A stretch of DNA of 64,000 bases from Zingiber officinale (Eukaryota > Streptophyta > Magnoliopsida > Zingiberales > Zingiberaceae), in contig NC_055990.1 of NCBI RefSeq assembly GCF_018446385.1, positions 28,047,891 to 28,111,890 of the forward strand, given 5' to 3'. Numbering within the stretch: position 1 is the first letter of the stretch; the number at the start of each line of letters is the position of its first letter. The notes beneath the pieces were generated by a model. The model had not been told where the DNA came from. It saw nothing but the letters and a program-made list of their open reading frames with translations, and made no database searches. Of this stretch, positions 11,924 through 21,656 are shown piece after piece. A program made the translations under genes and the position numbers.

Positions 11924-12587
11924 GTTTAATTAGACTTAGGACTTTCAAAGAGTACATTAAATATTTGATGTCATTATGAGGCTTTGTCTAGAAGTGGTTG
12001 ATGATCCAATAACCAAGAAGGCCTAGTGCCTCACCATAGTCTGGAAGCCAATTAACGAAATAAAATATTTAATTGACTAACTGATAAAACATTTAATTAT
12101 AATTAAAAAAATACTTTAAATAGTTACTCATTTTTTTAATCTGTTTAAACTTAAAAATTTTAATTAAAAGTTTTTTTAAGTATCAGCTTTACTTTTTCCA
12201 AAATTATTTCTACAAAATTAGTTTTTGTAAACTTAGAAAAATATTGATATTTTTTTTATGATATCAAAATTTTCTTTTACTTAGAAATTTTTTCTAAAAT
12301 TATTTTAAGTGCTATCAAAATAATTTTCAAAAGTTTTAGAGTTTTTCAAAATGTTGAAAATCAGTTTTTTTTCTAAAAAATTTCCTTTTTTTTTTTGAAA
12401 AAAAATTAACCCATAGATTTTTTTTATACCCCATTTTTTATGTGATCAAAGGGGGAGAAGAGAAGATTAAGTCTAGGGGGAGATAGTAATTATACTATTT
12501 TACACTTTAATTGCAAAATTATTGCTTTTATTTTATGTTGGTTTACCCTAACTTAACTTGGGTTGCTCACATCAAAAAGGAGAAGAT
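11924..12587 (+). other. AT-rich non-coding spacer of element D
   Basis: No gene is visible. The first 130 bp resemble the post-gag spacer of element B (the 'ctcaccata-gtctgga' stretch). Poly-A/T runs follow. From 12430 there are purine tracts (AAAGGGGGAGAAGAGAAG; CTAGGGGGAGATAG) like those before the LTRs of B and C. Confidence 0.6.
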
Positions 12588-13480
12588 TATTGGTACCCCA
12601 AGGTTGTTTTAATATGATCAAACAAATTATGTTAGATTCTGTTGTGTTTAACCATGTGTCTAAGTGTGCAGGAACTTATGAGCACAGGGAGTCAGGCAAA
12701 CGATGCTACTAGCGAGAAGGACGGCACAGGAGAGAGCCGATGGGCTTGGTGCGTCTGAGGGACGAGGTGTTGCGGAAGAGTACGCGGGGAGACGAGAAGG
12801 AGGCGCGCGACGTTTCCGAGGGATGAGAAGCCGGAGCCGAAGCTTGCTCGAGGAGAAAGCTGGAAGTTGGTTCGGGTGAGTCCAATTCCGGATGGCCGGA
12901 ATCACCCATGCAAGCGAAGCCGGAGTGGAAGACCTGGACCGAAGCAAGCGAAGCCGGAGCGGAAGGCCCGGACTGGAAAAGTCAACATGGTTGACTTTCT
13001 TGGTCCGAGCCCCCGAACTCAGTCCGGGTGCCTGGAATGAAGTTTTATCCGGATCACGTTTGACCATGATCCGTTGCGATGGGGATAAAATTTTATCCCC
13101 CTTCAAGCACCTGGGAACCCTTCCAGTCGCCCCGACCAAGGCTATAAATACAGCCTTGGTCCAAGAAGCTAAAAACAACAAGCATTCGTGCAACAACACT
13201 TGTATGCTTCCAGTTTTCCATTTAGCTTTCTGTTTTTGTCCGATCATTGTTGTAAAGAGGCTTCTCCACCTGAATGAGATATTAGTGTACTCTACTTCCT
13301 TGGATTAACAACCTCCCTGGTTGTAACCAAGTAAAAAACTTCTGTGCCTCTGTCTTTTTGGTTTCCTTATTTTCTTATGCAAGTGTTTGTTTAAGTTATA
13401 AGCCGAGAAGGGTATTCTTTTGTTTTGATTTGTGCAGGGGCTATTCACCCCCCTTTAGCCGATCGCCAAGGGTCCTAACA
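12588..13480 (+). repeat. 3' LTR of copia element D
   Basis: It begins TATTGGTACCCC after AAAAAGGAGAAGAT, where the related elements have GAT/TGTTGG, so the first dinucleotide TG seems mutated to TA. It ends GGGTCCTAACA, like the 5' LTR of C. A TATA-like GCTATAAATACAG lies near 13141, and the pyrimidine-rich GGCTATTCACCCCCC near the end is shared with C. Length is 893 bp. Open frames on both strands inside it are compositional. Confidence 0.75.
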
Positions 13481-13983
13481 CATTCTAGGTGCCCGGATTG
13501 GTCCAAGCGCTCATGCTTGGATAAGAGACCTATCACAAAGTTGTTGTGGAATGGATAAGGTGCCACAGTGGAGGTGGCAGGACCGGTCTTGATGCTCGAA
13601 ACCCGCCATGTCATCAACAACTATATTTCGACTAGTGAGCTATAAATAGAGTCCTATTCCTCTTCATTCTACATAACACTTGTTAACGAATTCTGTGCTT
13701 TTTTATTCTAATTCTGTTTTTACATTTCTATGCTTTCAACGGTGTAAAAGGCTACTCCACCTTCATCAAAAGGAGATCTTTCTATTGGTAGTTTTACTAT
13801 CTTAGATTAGCAACCTTCTAGATTACAAACCAAGTAAACTCTGCCTTATCTTTTAATTTATGTTTATTATTTCTTATTCAACTAACTTGTGTTTATCTTT
13901 GCTACGTTTGAAAAGCAAAAGAACTTTATAATCTAATTTAAAGGCTATTCACCCTCCTCTAGTCAGCCTTAACGAGACCTACA
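13481..13983 (+). repeat. Older copia LTR remnant
   Basis: It follows element D without a gap and has the same LTR layout: CTATAAATAGAG TATA box near 13641, a region with GGTGTAAAAGGCTACTCCACC, two 'lysine-rich leader' blocks, then GGCTATTCACCCTCCTCTAG close to the end. No internal region accompanies it, so it is either a solo LTR or the outer piece that D landed in. Its start cannot be fixed. Confidence 0.55.
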
Positions 13984-13984
13984 A

Positions 13985-14545
13985 TGCTTTCAAACTAATA
14001 ACTAAGGACACATTTGTACTCTGAGGTACTATAGAAACCTACAGAACTTGAAATAAGTCCAATCAAAATTTGCTAGGTCCATCAATGAGTTTTACTTGTT
14101 TTGACCAAAACCTATTGATGGACCAAGAATATTTAAATTTCTAAAAAATTAACATATACTAAAAGAGGATAGTATAAGGAAGGTATTTACGGTGTGGAAT
14201 CCTAGTTTTGAGACCCTATGAAAACTTATGTGTGTGTTACAAAGTCTAAAATTTTAAACATGTTTTTTAAGCATTACTCAAAATGTCTTTAAGCTAATAA
14301 CTTAGGACACATTTGTACATTAGGGCACTATAGAAAACTATTGAAATTAGAATGAATCCAATTGGAGCTTGTTAGGTCCGTCAATGAATTTTGACTAAAA
14401 CTCATTGATATATTTAAGAGATTTGGATTTTCTAAACAATTGACATATACTAGAAGTAAGTAGTGTAGGGAAAGTATTTATGATATGAAATTTTATTTTT
14501 ATGAGATCCATACAAGAATTTATGAATGTATGTTGGTTATCTCAA
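13985..14545 (+). repeat. Two diverged ~290-bp direct repeats
   Basis: Copy 1 (about 13985-14270) and copy 2 (about 14283-14545) share, in order, 'aataactaaggacacatttgta', 'cactatagaaa-cta-tgaa', 'gttaggtcc-tcaatga', 'ttgacatatacta' and 'gggaagtattta-g-t-t-gaa'. No coding sequence is seen. The origin is unknown; it may be a tandemly duplicated intergenic sequence or part of a degraded element. Confidence 0.65.
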
Positions 14546-14576
14546 AGTCTTTGAATAATAACACTAAAATGATGTT

Positions 14577-14715
14577 GAAACCAACACCACTGGTGGTGGT
14601 GTTTTCAAGAAATCAATCCGGTGGTGTTAGTTTTAAGAATCCAATATTGTGGTGCTGATTCCAAGAAATCAACACTAAGGTGATGCCGATTTAAAGAAAT
14701 CAGCACTAAGGTAAT
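14577..14715 (+). repeat. Short diverged tandem repeat (AAGAAATCA / GGTG words)
   Basis: Four to five imperfect units of roughly 30-35 bp combine a 'ccaacaccac/ggtggtgtt' word with 'caagaaatcaacac'. The central ACACCACTGGTGGTGGTGTT can fold on itself. From 14716 to 15057 the DNA is AT-rich and I see nothing further. Confidence 0.55.
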
Positions 14716-15065
14716 TTATTTATTTTTAGTTACCTAATTTTTAAAATTTAAATTTTATTTTTAAAAAAAAATTATTCATTTCTCTCTCTTGTAATTAGCT
14801 ATTTTAAATGATAAAAAATATTTTTTTAGTTTTATTTAATATCCCTTTAATTATATATTTTTTTAATTAACCTTCTTTTAATTTTTTATTTAATTTTTAT
14901 TAAAATTTTAAATAATTTTAAAAAATATAGATAAATTTAGGAGATAAATACTTTAAAAAAAATTATTTGGTTCGGTGTAATTTAAATAAAGAAAATTAAA
15001 TTTTTAATGGTTGAAATACTGAAGAGATATTATAAGAAATAAGTGCGTCTTTGGGCGATATAAAC

Positions 15066-15581
15066 TAGAGCTGTCAATTTGGGTTGGACCCGTCGGGTTG
15101 GTTCGCCCAGCCAAATAATTTAAGCGGGTTGGGTTGGAATTTTATCAACCCAAGCCCGACAGGGGTTGACCCACCTAGGCCCGCGACCCGCGCGGGTCGG
15201 CCCGCGATGGGCTTGGATTGGTCCGCGGGTTGAGAAATACATGTAAGCTAAGTTGTTTTGCCAATTTATTAGCTTTATTTTTATAATTTTGAAATAAAAA
15301 TAATACTTTTATCCCACATAACTACTCGTTTGTGTTCGTTTATATATAAAATATATGTTTATGGATATATTTGGTTGATGAAATATTTCCGAAGTAAAAC
15401 GTTGAAAATATAAAATATTTTTTATTTTTTATTTTTAAAAATGATAGGCCCGCCTTAGATTGGGTTGGGTTGGAAATTTTTCAATCCGTCAAGTTGACGG
15501 GTCAGCCCGTCCCCCTATCAAATAGTCAGCCCATCACGAACCGACCTATCCCGTCATGGGTTGACCCGTTTGACCGCTCTA
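15066..15581. mobile_element. Non-autonomous hAT element (MITE-like, 516 bp)
   Basis: The ends form imperfect terminal inverted repeats: TAGAGCTGTCAATTTGGGT at the left, and the right end read inversely is TAGAGCGGTCAAACGGGT. The element is flanked by a perfect 8-bp direct repeat ATATAAAC at 15058-15065 and 15582-15589, the duplication length of hAT transposition. The interior has GGGTTGG and CCCG words near both ends (subterminal repeats) and AT-rich DNA between. No coding capacity is seen, so it must have moved using a transposase in trans. Its TIR differs from that of the autonomous element at 15844, so that element is probably not its driver. Confidence 0.85.
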
Positions 15582-15589
15582 ATATAAAC

Positions 15590-15835
15590 CTTAGATGCGT
15601 CTTTTAGATTTTCGACAACTTTAGGGCGTCCGTTTGAAATTATCGTACTTTTAATAAAAAAAAATAGTAACAAATTCATAAGATTACATCCAAGAAAAAT
15701 AATAATATAGCAAAGTCAAGGGAACCTAAAGGTAACAAGTTCCCATGTTAGGATAGTTAATTGGAGTTCCAGTCAAATTTGACTGGTAGACATTATTTTT
15801 AGTCAACCACTCTCTTGATTAATAATTTGAACATA
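15590..15835. other. Intergenic DNA, nothing recognised
   Basis: About 250 bp separate the two hAT elements. The words GCGTCTTTGGGCG (left of the small element) and GCGTCTTTTAG, GGGCGTCCG (right of it) suggest the small element landed in an older repeat, but no boundaries can be set. Confidence 0.4.
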
Positions 15836-15843
15836 GTTCAGTT

Positions 15844-16022
15844 CATGGTTCGTCGGAACGGACCCGGAACGGCCGGAACGGCCGTTCCGGCACGGGAACG
15901 GCCCATGGCGTTCCAAAGTTCCGGCGTATAACGTCGGTTGCTTTGGGACGCCGTTCTTCGGCGTTATAACGGCTGGAACGGCTGGAACGGAACGGCTGGA
16001 ACGGCTGGAACGGAACGGCTCA
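15844..16022 (+). repeat. 5' TIR and subterminal GGAACGG array of the hAT element
   Basis: After the 18-bp TIR the heptamer GGAACGG or its complement recurs more than ten times up to 16018, mostly as GGAACGGCT units. This GC-rich block contrasts with the AT-rich DNA on either side. The 3' counterpart is smaller (21249-21331) with CGACCGTTCCGCG, GGAACTGGAACGG and CGACCGTTCCGACG. Subterminal arrays of this kind bind transposase in Ac and relatives (family knowledge). Confidence 0.85.
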
Positions 16023-16489
16023 GTAACAAATATTTTGATTATAGATTAAACAGCTTTGGATTCTCATTTTTGGCTTCTGATGTTGTTTTATATTCAACCG
16101 ATACTTGATTAAGAAGCCTTTATTCTATTTTTATGCTTGATTAATTGATTAATAAACCTTGTATTCCATTTTTTATCACTTTACTTTTCATTGATCTCTT
16201 AATTAACCTATAAAAAACTTTGGATTCTATATTTCTTTTGACCAGATTTGCTTTATTCATCCGCCGACATTGCTTTTCATTGATCATTTTATTTTGTCAT
16301 TTCATCTTTTACTATTTTGTCATTATTGAAAAAGAAAAAACAACATCACATCATTGTCACATCTGTTTTCTTTCGTCTTTGTCAATACGAATACCCTCAT
16401 TCTATTAATTGAGCATGCATACTGATAGCATTTGCATTCATCAGTGTCTTTCGTTTCACCAGATTAATTGCATTTTTCTATCGCTTCCA

Positions 16490-17600
16490 TCGTAATCACA
16501 AACAAGGTAAGTTTTCTAATTTTCCATCCATTTCTATTAATTAAGCGTCTAACTTAAATCTAAGTATATGAATCTTTTTTTACTTATAGTCATCAACGTC
16601 TCCATTAATCAATTTCTTATATCATTCCCATTAGATTCACAGACACATAAGTTTTCTAAATTTTTAGTTTAATATACTAAGTTATTCATATCATTTTTTT
16701 CCCAGCCCTTTGAAAATAATTCTTGATTGCATGAGTACTCTCCAATTCAATTAATTAAGCATCTACCATTAATTTTAATATTTACATTTTTTAGCTACTG
16801 TCATTAGCTTGTTTCGTTTGATTAATTAATTGCTTATGTCATTTCTATCATATTCACAAATAAAGTAAGCTTTTTAATTTTTCATCCAATTCTATTAATT
16901 AAGCATCTACTTTAAATGTGAGCATATGCATCGTTTTTACTCAAGGTTATCAACTCCTTCGTTAATTAATTTATTCTGTCACTTTCATTATATTCACATG
17001 TTTTTGAATTTTTTAGTTTAATATATTAAGTTATTCACATCAGGTTTTTTTCCAAGCATTTGCTAATAATGTTTGACTGCATGAGTACCTTCTGATTCTA
17101 TTAATTGAGCATTTATTATTAATTTGAATATTTGCATCTTTTGGCTCTAGTCATCAACTCCTAATAATGTTTGACTGCATGAGTACCTTCTGATTCTATT
17201 AATTGAGCATTTATTATTAATTTGAATATTTGCATCTTTTGGCTCTAGTCATCAACTCCTTCGCGTTTGATTAACAGATTTCTTCTATCATTTCCATCAT
17301 ATTCATAGACAAGGCAAGTTTTCTATTTTTTTTACCAGTTTTATTAATTCAGTATCTACTATAAATTTGAGCATATGCAGCTTTTGGCTCACAGCCACTA
17401 GTTCCTTCATTTGATTAATTGATTTCTTCTATCATTTCCATTATATTTGCAAACAGGTAAGTTTTCAAATTTTTTAGTTTAATAAATTAAGTTATTAAGA
17501 ATTGTTTAATTTTAGTGCTTCATTCTCATTATCATGATTTTTATCATTATCATTAGTCAAAATTATTCAATATTATTTATTTGTTTATTTATTTGTTTAG
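16490..17600 (+). promoter_or_regulatory. Repetitive transposase leader with repeated splice-donor-like sites
   Basis: This non-coding leader is built of diverged modules, each with 'attaattgatttctt', 'atcatttccat', 'attcacaaacaaggtaagtttt' and 'tctattaattaagcatctac'. Donor-like AAGGTAAGTTTTC or CAGGTAAGTTTTC sites occur near 16504 and 17455, with decayed versions near 16864 and 17313. A 98-bp block at 17063-17160 is repeated without change at 17161-17258. A clean acceptor ATTTGTTTAG ends at 17600, one base before the ATG, so a 5' UTR intron (for example 17457-17600) is likely. From 16023 to 16489 I see only AT-rich promoter-type DNA. Confidence 0.6.
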
Positions 17601-17601
17601 A

Positions 17602-20600
17602 ATGGCACCAAATCCTGATATTGGTTGGCAATTTGGTCAAATGGTGGGTGATAATCGTAAAACAATACGATGCAAATTTTGTGGAAAAGTTATAACCGGA
17701 GGAATTACAAGACTAAAACAACATATTGCACATGTTACTGGAAATGTTGAAATATGTCACAAAGCTCCTAAAGAAATATCATCAATGTTAAGAAAACATC
17801 TTCAAGACTCTAAGGCAAGTAGAAGTTCAATGCAAAGAAAAAAGCAAATAGCCTTAGATTCAATTACACAAAATACACGCGTATCAGAAAGTGGTAGTAG
17901 TGGTGGAGATGACATAGAAGATATAGAAAATCGAGAATTACAAAAAGCCATCAAGGAAAGTCGTAAAACAAGAGTCATTGAGGAGCAAATGCGTAATCGC
18001 TATGGTCAAGGTAAAATATATAAATAATATTTTAAATTTATGTGTATATATCTTATCAATTTAATGTACTTAACTACTCTAAATTTTATAATTGTAGGAT
18101 TTTCTGGTTCTTCATCTGGCTTAGATCCTGGTTTGAAAAAGGGGATGTCTCGAAGCTTTAGTGTAAGAGAGGATTCTAGATTACCATCAAAAGGAATTGA
18201 CTCTTTTATGTTTCCCACAAAACAAAAGAGTCTCAAGAACTGGTTTGGGGCTGAAAAAGTAAAAAATGTTGGTAAGGCAATATCGAAATGGTTTATATAT
18301 AATGCTATTCCATTTAATGCAGCAGATAGTGGTCCATACTATCAATCCATGATAAACACCATTGCTGAGGCTGGAACAGGAATAAAAGGCCCCACAGGAC
18401 GCCAAATTGGTGGTGTTTATTTACAAGAGGAGGTGGATGAAATAAATGGATATTTGAACACTTTAAAATCAAAATGGTCAAAGTATGGATGCACAATAAT
18501 GTGCGATGGTTGGAGCACACACAACAAGCATCCAATCATAAATTTTATGATATATTGTGATCGCAACATGGTATTTCATAGTTCCGTTGATTGCACCAAC
18601 AAAGCAAAGACAGCTGATTTTATTTTATCTTTATTAAATAAAATTATTGACGAAATCGGAGAGGAAAATATTGTGCATGTAGTCACAGATAGCGAAGGTG
18701 CAAATAAGGCTGCTGGTGCTAAATTGATGATAGAAAGGCAACATTTATTTTGGTCCCCTTGTGCAGCACATTGTATTGATCTCATGCTAGAAGATATTGG
18801 TAAGACGACAAAAGTAAAAAAGTGTGTTGAGAAAGCCAAGCAAATAACGAGCTTCATATATAACAGCGATAAAGTTGTGAATTTGATGAAAACATTTACA
18901 AATGACCATGAATTATTGAGACCAGGAATAACCCGATTTGCGACAGAATTTATTTCAATTGAAAGTCTTGTTCGGCATTCTTCAGATTTAAAAAGAATGT
19001 GCACTTCTGGTGATTGGGAAGCATACAATAATACAAGCAAAAGAAGAAAAGAAGCAGAAAACATTGCAAGCATCATAATGGATGGAAGATTTTGGAAGAG
19101 GGCTCGTGATATTTGTGCTGCAATTGAACCATTAGTAAAAGTTTTGAAATTAGTTGACCAAGATCAAAAGCCAACAATGTCAATTATCTATGAAGCAATG
19201 GATAGAGCAAAAATGGCAATAAAAGATAATACCAGAGATTGGCAATCATATTGGGATATTATTGATAATCGATGGTATAATCAATTACACCAACATCTAC
19301 ATGCGGCAGGTAACCATATATTTATTTGCTTAAATTGTAGAGTACAAAGTATGTCATCAAAATCATTTACAAAATCCTCATTTCTAATTTCATATTATCT
19401 TATTGATATTTCAGCATATTTCCTTAATCCGTTACTTCAATATTCTGGAACTTGTGTTTATAATGATGAAGTTAAACGCGGATTAAAGGTTGTAATTAAG
19501 AGATTGGAACCAGACTTAAATGCACAAGCTTCAGCCATTAGTGAGGTAATTTTTTTTATGTTCCTATATTTTTTCCCAAATATAAACAATAATTATTTAT
19601 TTTTTCTTATAATTTTCAGATTAAATTATTCACAGACCAGATAGGTGAATTTGGGTCTCCAGTAGCAAAAATGGCAATAAAAAAAAGTCTCCCAGGTATG
19701 TAATTTAAATTTTACAAATATTAATAATTAAAAAATATATATGATATTGATTTTTTTTTTTTTGTATCAGCTGAATGGTGGAGCGATTATGGTGAAGATG
19801 CCCCACACCTTCAAAAAATTGCAATAAAAGTTCTAAGTCAAACATGCTCATCTTCAGGATGTGAAAGAAATTGGAGTACATGGTCTCTTATACACACAAA
19901 GCTTCGTAATCGCTTGGCTATCAAAAAGTTGCACAAATTAGTTTATGTTCACTATAATATGCGGCTTAGGATACGAAACATGATGCGCAAACAAGAAGAT
20001 GATGATTTTTACAGCCTGATAGACCTTAATCATATTTTTCATGATGATGACATCTTAAATGAATGGACAAGAGATAATGAACCGCCAGTTTTAGAAGATG
20101 ATGATTTGGCATGGTTAGATCAAGCACTTCGAGCATCAGATGCTGAAGAATACAACACAACTACAAGTGTTCAAAGTCATTCAAGAAAGAAGAATAAAGG
20201 AAAAGAAGTTTTATCAAGAGATGATAGTGAAGATAGTGATGAAAGTGACGATAGTGATGATAGTGATGATTCAAATGATGGAAATGATCAACAAAGCCAT
20301 GGTGAGCATCATGTTCATCAAAGTCATCAAGATGATCAACATGACACAGGTATGACATGGGCACGAGGTCATGAAAATTATTATGCAACACAAGATAGTA
20401 ATCATGGGTATCGACCTGGGATGGAGAAACAACATCACTTTTTTACAAGTCTATCAGAATCTGCTGATGCCAAAGATAAAGAACATTCGATTGGATCTTC
20501 ACGACAGCATATGAGTGTTGAAGAACATATGAAACATTTGCTTTTGAGAGGGAACCAACAAATTCCACTAAGAGATGATTATGGATCAAGAAGTTATAAT

Positions 20601-21095
20601 TGGGAGTCTCAGGATATTGGGCATGGTCCAATTGGATATCAATCAGGTGGATATGGATACTATAGTAGCAATCAACCCAGATATGATTCATATGACAGAT
20701 CATCTGATTATTTACCATCCTATACAAGTGCAACTAGACATCATGAATCTGAAGGTTATTTTGATAATGCACAGAATGCAATTCCAGATTATTCAACATC
20801 TCTTGGGAGCAATATCGGACATCATAGTCGTGATCGTGAATCGTCAAGTGGTACTGGCAGTTCTATTGGGTATCATGGTTTTGGATATTACAATCGTCGT
20901 GATGAAACATTATTACAAAGTCAATCATCTAATTCTGAACATATTTCATCAACTCAACCAAATGAATATCCATATGGACAATTTAATCCAAATTTATATC
21001 AACGCTCATATGTTGGAGATCAATTTAATCAATATGGTACTCAAGGAGAATATAATGAAGATTTTGTTCCTCCCCGTCACTCTTCGTGGTATTAG
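17602..21095 (+). CDS. hAT transposase (BED finger, DUF659, hAT dimerisation), five exons
   Basis: Exons inferred from GT-AG sites that keep the frame: 17602-18010, 18098-19309, 19415-19545, 19620-19695, 19771-21095, together 1050 codons. Residues ~9-57 form a BED-type zinc finger (C24, C27, H41, then H44/C52). Residues ~180-330 fit DUF659 (PYYQSMINTIAEAG, KGPTGRQ). Candidate catalytic acids are D273 (CDGWSTH) and D334 (VTDSEGANK); C358 and H361 (CAAHC) give the hAT C-x2-H. The C-terminal dimerisation region, ~611-680, has EWWSDYG and SGCERNWSTW. It would cut and rejoin the element's ends in the nucleus. Residues ~700-1050 are an unusual tail: an Asp/Ser run near 760-785, then a Tyr/Ser/Gly/His/Gln-rich stretch with no recognised domain. 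The start is the first ATG after the acceptor at 17600. No internal stop or frameshift is seen. Confidence 0.92.
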
Positions 21096-21313
21096 CTTTG
21101 ATTAGGTATAATTATCATTGTATTTTTTTTCATCATGTTATATTATTGTAGGATAATTAAGTACTAATGTATTGATTTTGTATGGCTTCATGTATTTTAT
21201 TTTTTATTACCAGTTCTCTAATTTTTTTATGATTTTTTGATAAATCCGTGCCGCGACCGTTCCGCGAAATGATATTGGAACTGGAACGGCAATGTCCGCG
21301 ACAGCCGCCGCGA

Positions 21314-21331
21314 CCGTTCCGACGAACCATG
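21314..21331 (-). repeat. 3' TIR of the hAT element
   Basis: Exact inverse complement of 15844-15861, followed at 21332 by the GTTCAGTT target duplication. Between the transposase stop (21095) and this TIR lie an AT-rich 3' UTR and two CCGTTCC subterminal motifs. Confidence 0.93.
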
Positions 21332-21339
21332 GTTCAGTT

Positions 21340-21656
21340 AGCAGAAGATGAAGTGGGCATCTTAGCTATCCTGGTCTGAAAGGAGGTAAATCTTTGCAGC
21401 AAGTTGAACGAAGGGTCTTTTGAAAAATCTTTGGGGTGTTTGATAAATTTAAAATATTTAGAAAAATGAAATTGCCTTTTATAAATTACTGACGACCGAA
21501 GAAATAGACATGATGAGATGTTAGTGTTTCAAATTTCCAATGCTTCGTTCGACATTTGAACGGTGTTGATGAAGTCAGTTCCTTCTAGCCATTCCAGGCC
21601 ACGCCATTAAATAATATTCCATCTTCTTCAAGCTCTCGTCGCTCACAGCCATCAAC
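21340..21656 (+). promoter_or_regulatory. Upstream region of the kinase pseudogene
   Basis: The last ~160 bp match the region before the intact kinase (61345-61496): 'atttccaatgctt', 'gaagtcagttcc', 'attcca/ggccacgccattaaat' and 'cctctcgtcgct-cagccatca'. The promoter was thus duplicated with the gene. CGCCATTAAATAATATT may be the TATA region. Confidence 0.6.

Larger units (their letters stand above)
11138..13480 (+). mobile_element. Copia (Sirevirus-like) element D, 3' part, lacking pol
   Basis: Directly after the gypsy 3' LTR, coding sequence resumes in the middle of a copia gag. It is followed by an AT-rich spacer with GGGGGAGA purine tracts and a 3' LTR (12588-13480). The element's 5' part must lie left of the window, displaced by the gypsy insertion. 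No protease, integrase, RT or RNase H words occur between gag and LTR: the post-gag spacer passes straight into the pre-LTR spacer, as in element E. It is therefore a gag-only derivative that would need Pol in trans. Confidence 0.75.
15844..21331 (+). mobile_element. Complete autonomous hAT transposon
   Basis: A 5488-bp unit is bounded by perfect 18-bp terminal inverted repeats, CATGGTTCGTCGGAACGG at 15844-15861 and its complement at 21314-21331. It is flanked by a perfect 8-bp duplication GTTCAGTT (15836-15843 and 21332-21339). Inside is a transposase gene with no stop or frameshift across five exons. GGAACGG-rich subterminal arrays lie inside both ends, the usual kind of transposase-binding region in hAT elements. 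Perfect ends, perfect target duplication and an open gene together indicate a young copy; actual mobility is an inference. Confidence 0.95.

Noticed and set aside
12660..13308. Opposing open frames of 195 and 138 codons
   Set aside because: Both fall in the LTR of element D, on opposite strands over the same GC-rich DNA; no protein motif.
20140..21105. Open frames of 71, 96 and 176 codons overlapping the last transposase exon
   Set aside because: Shadow frames of the low-complexity GAT-rich coding sequence.
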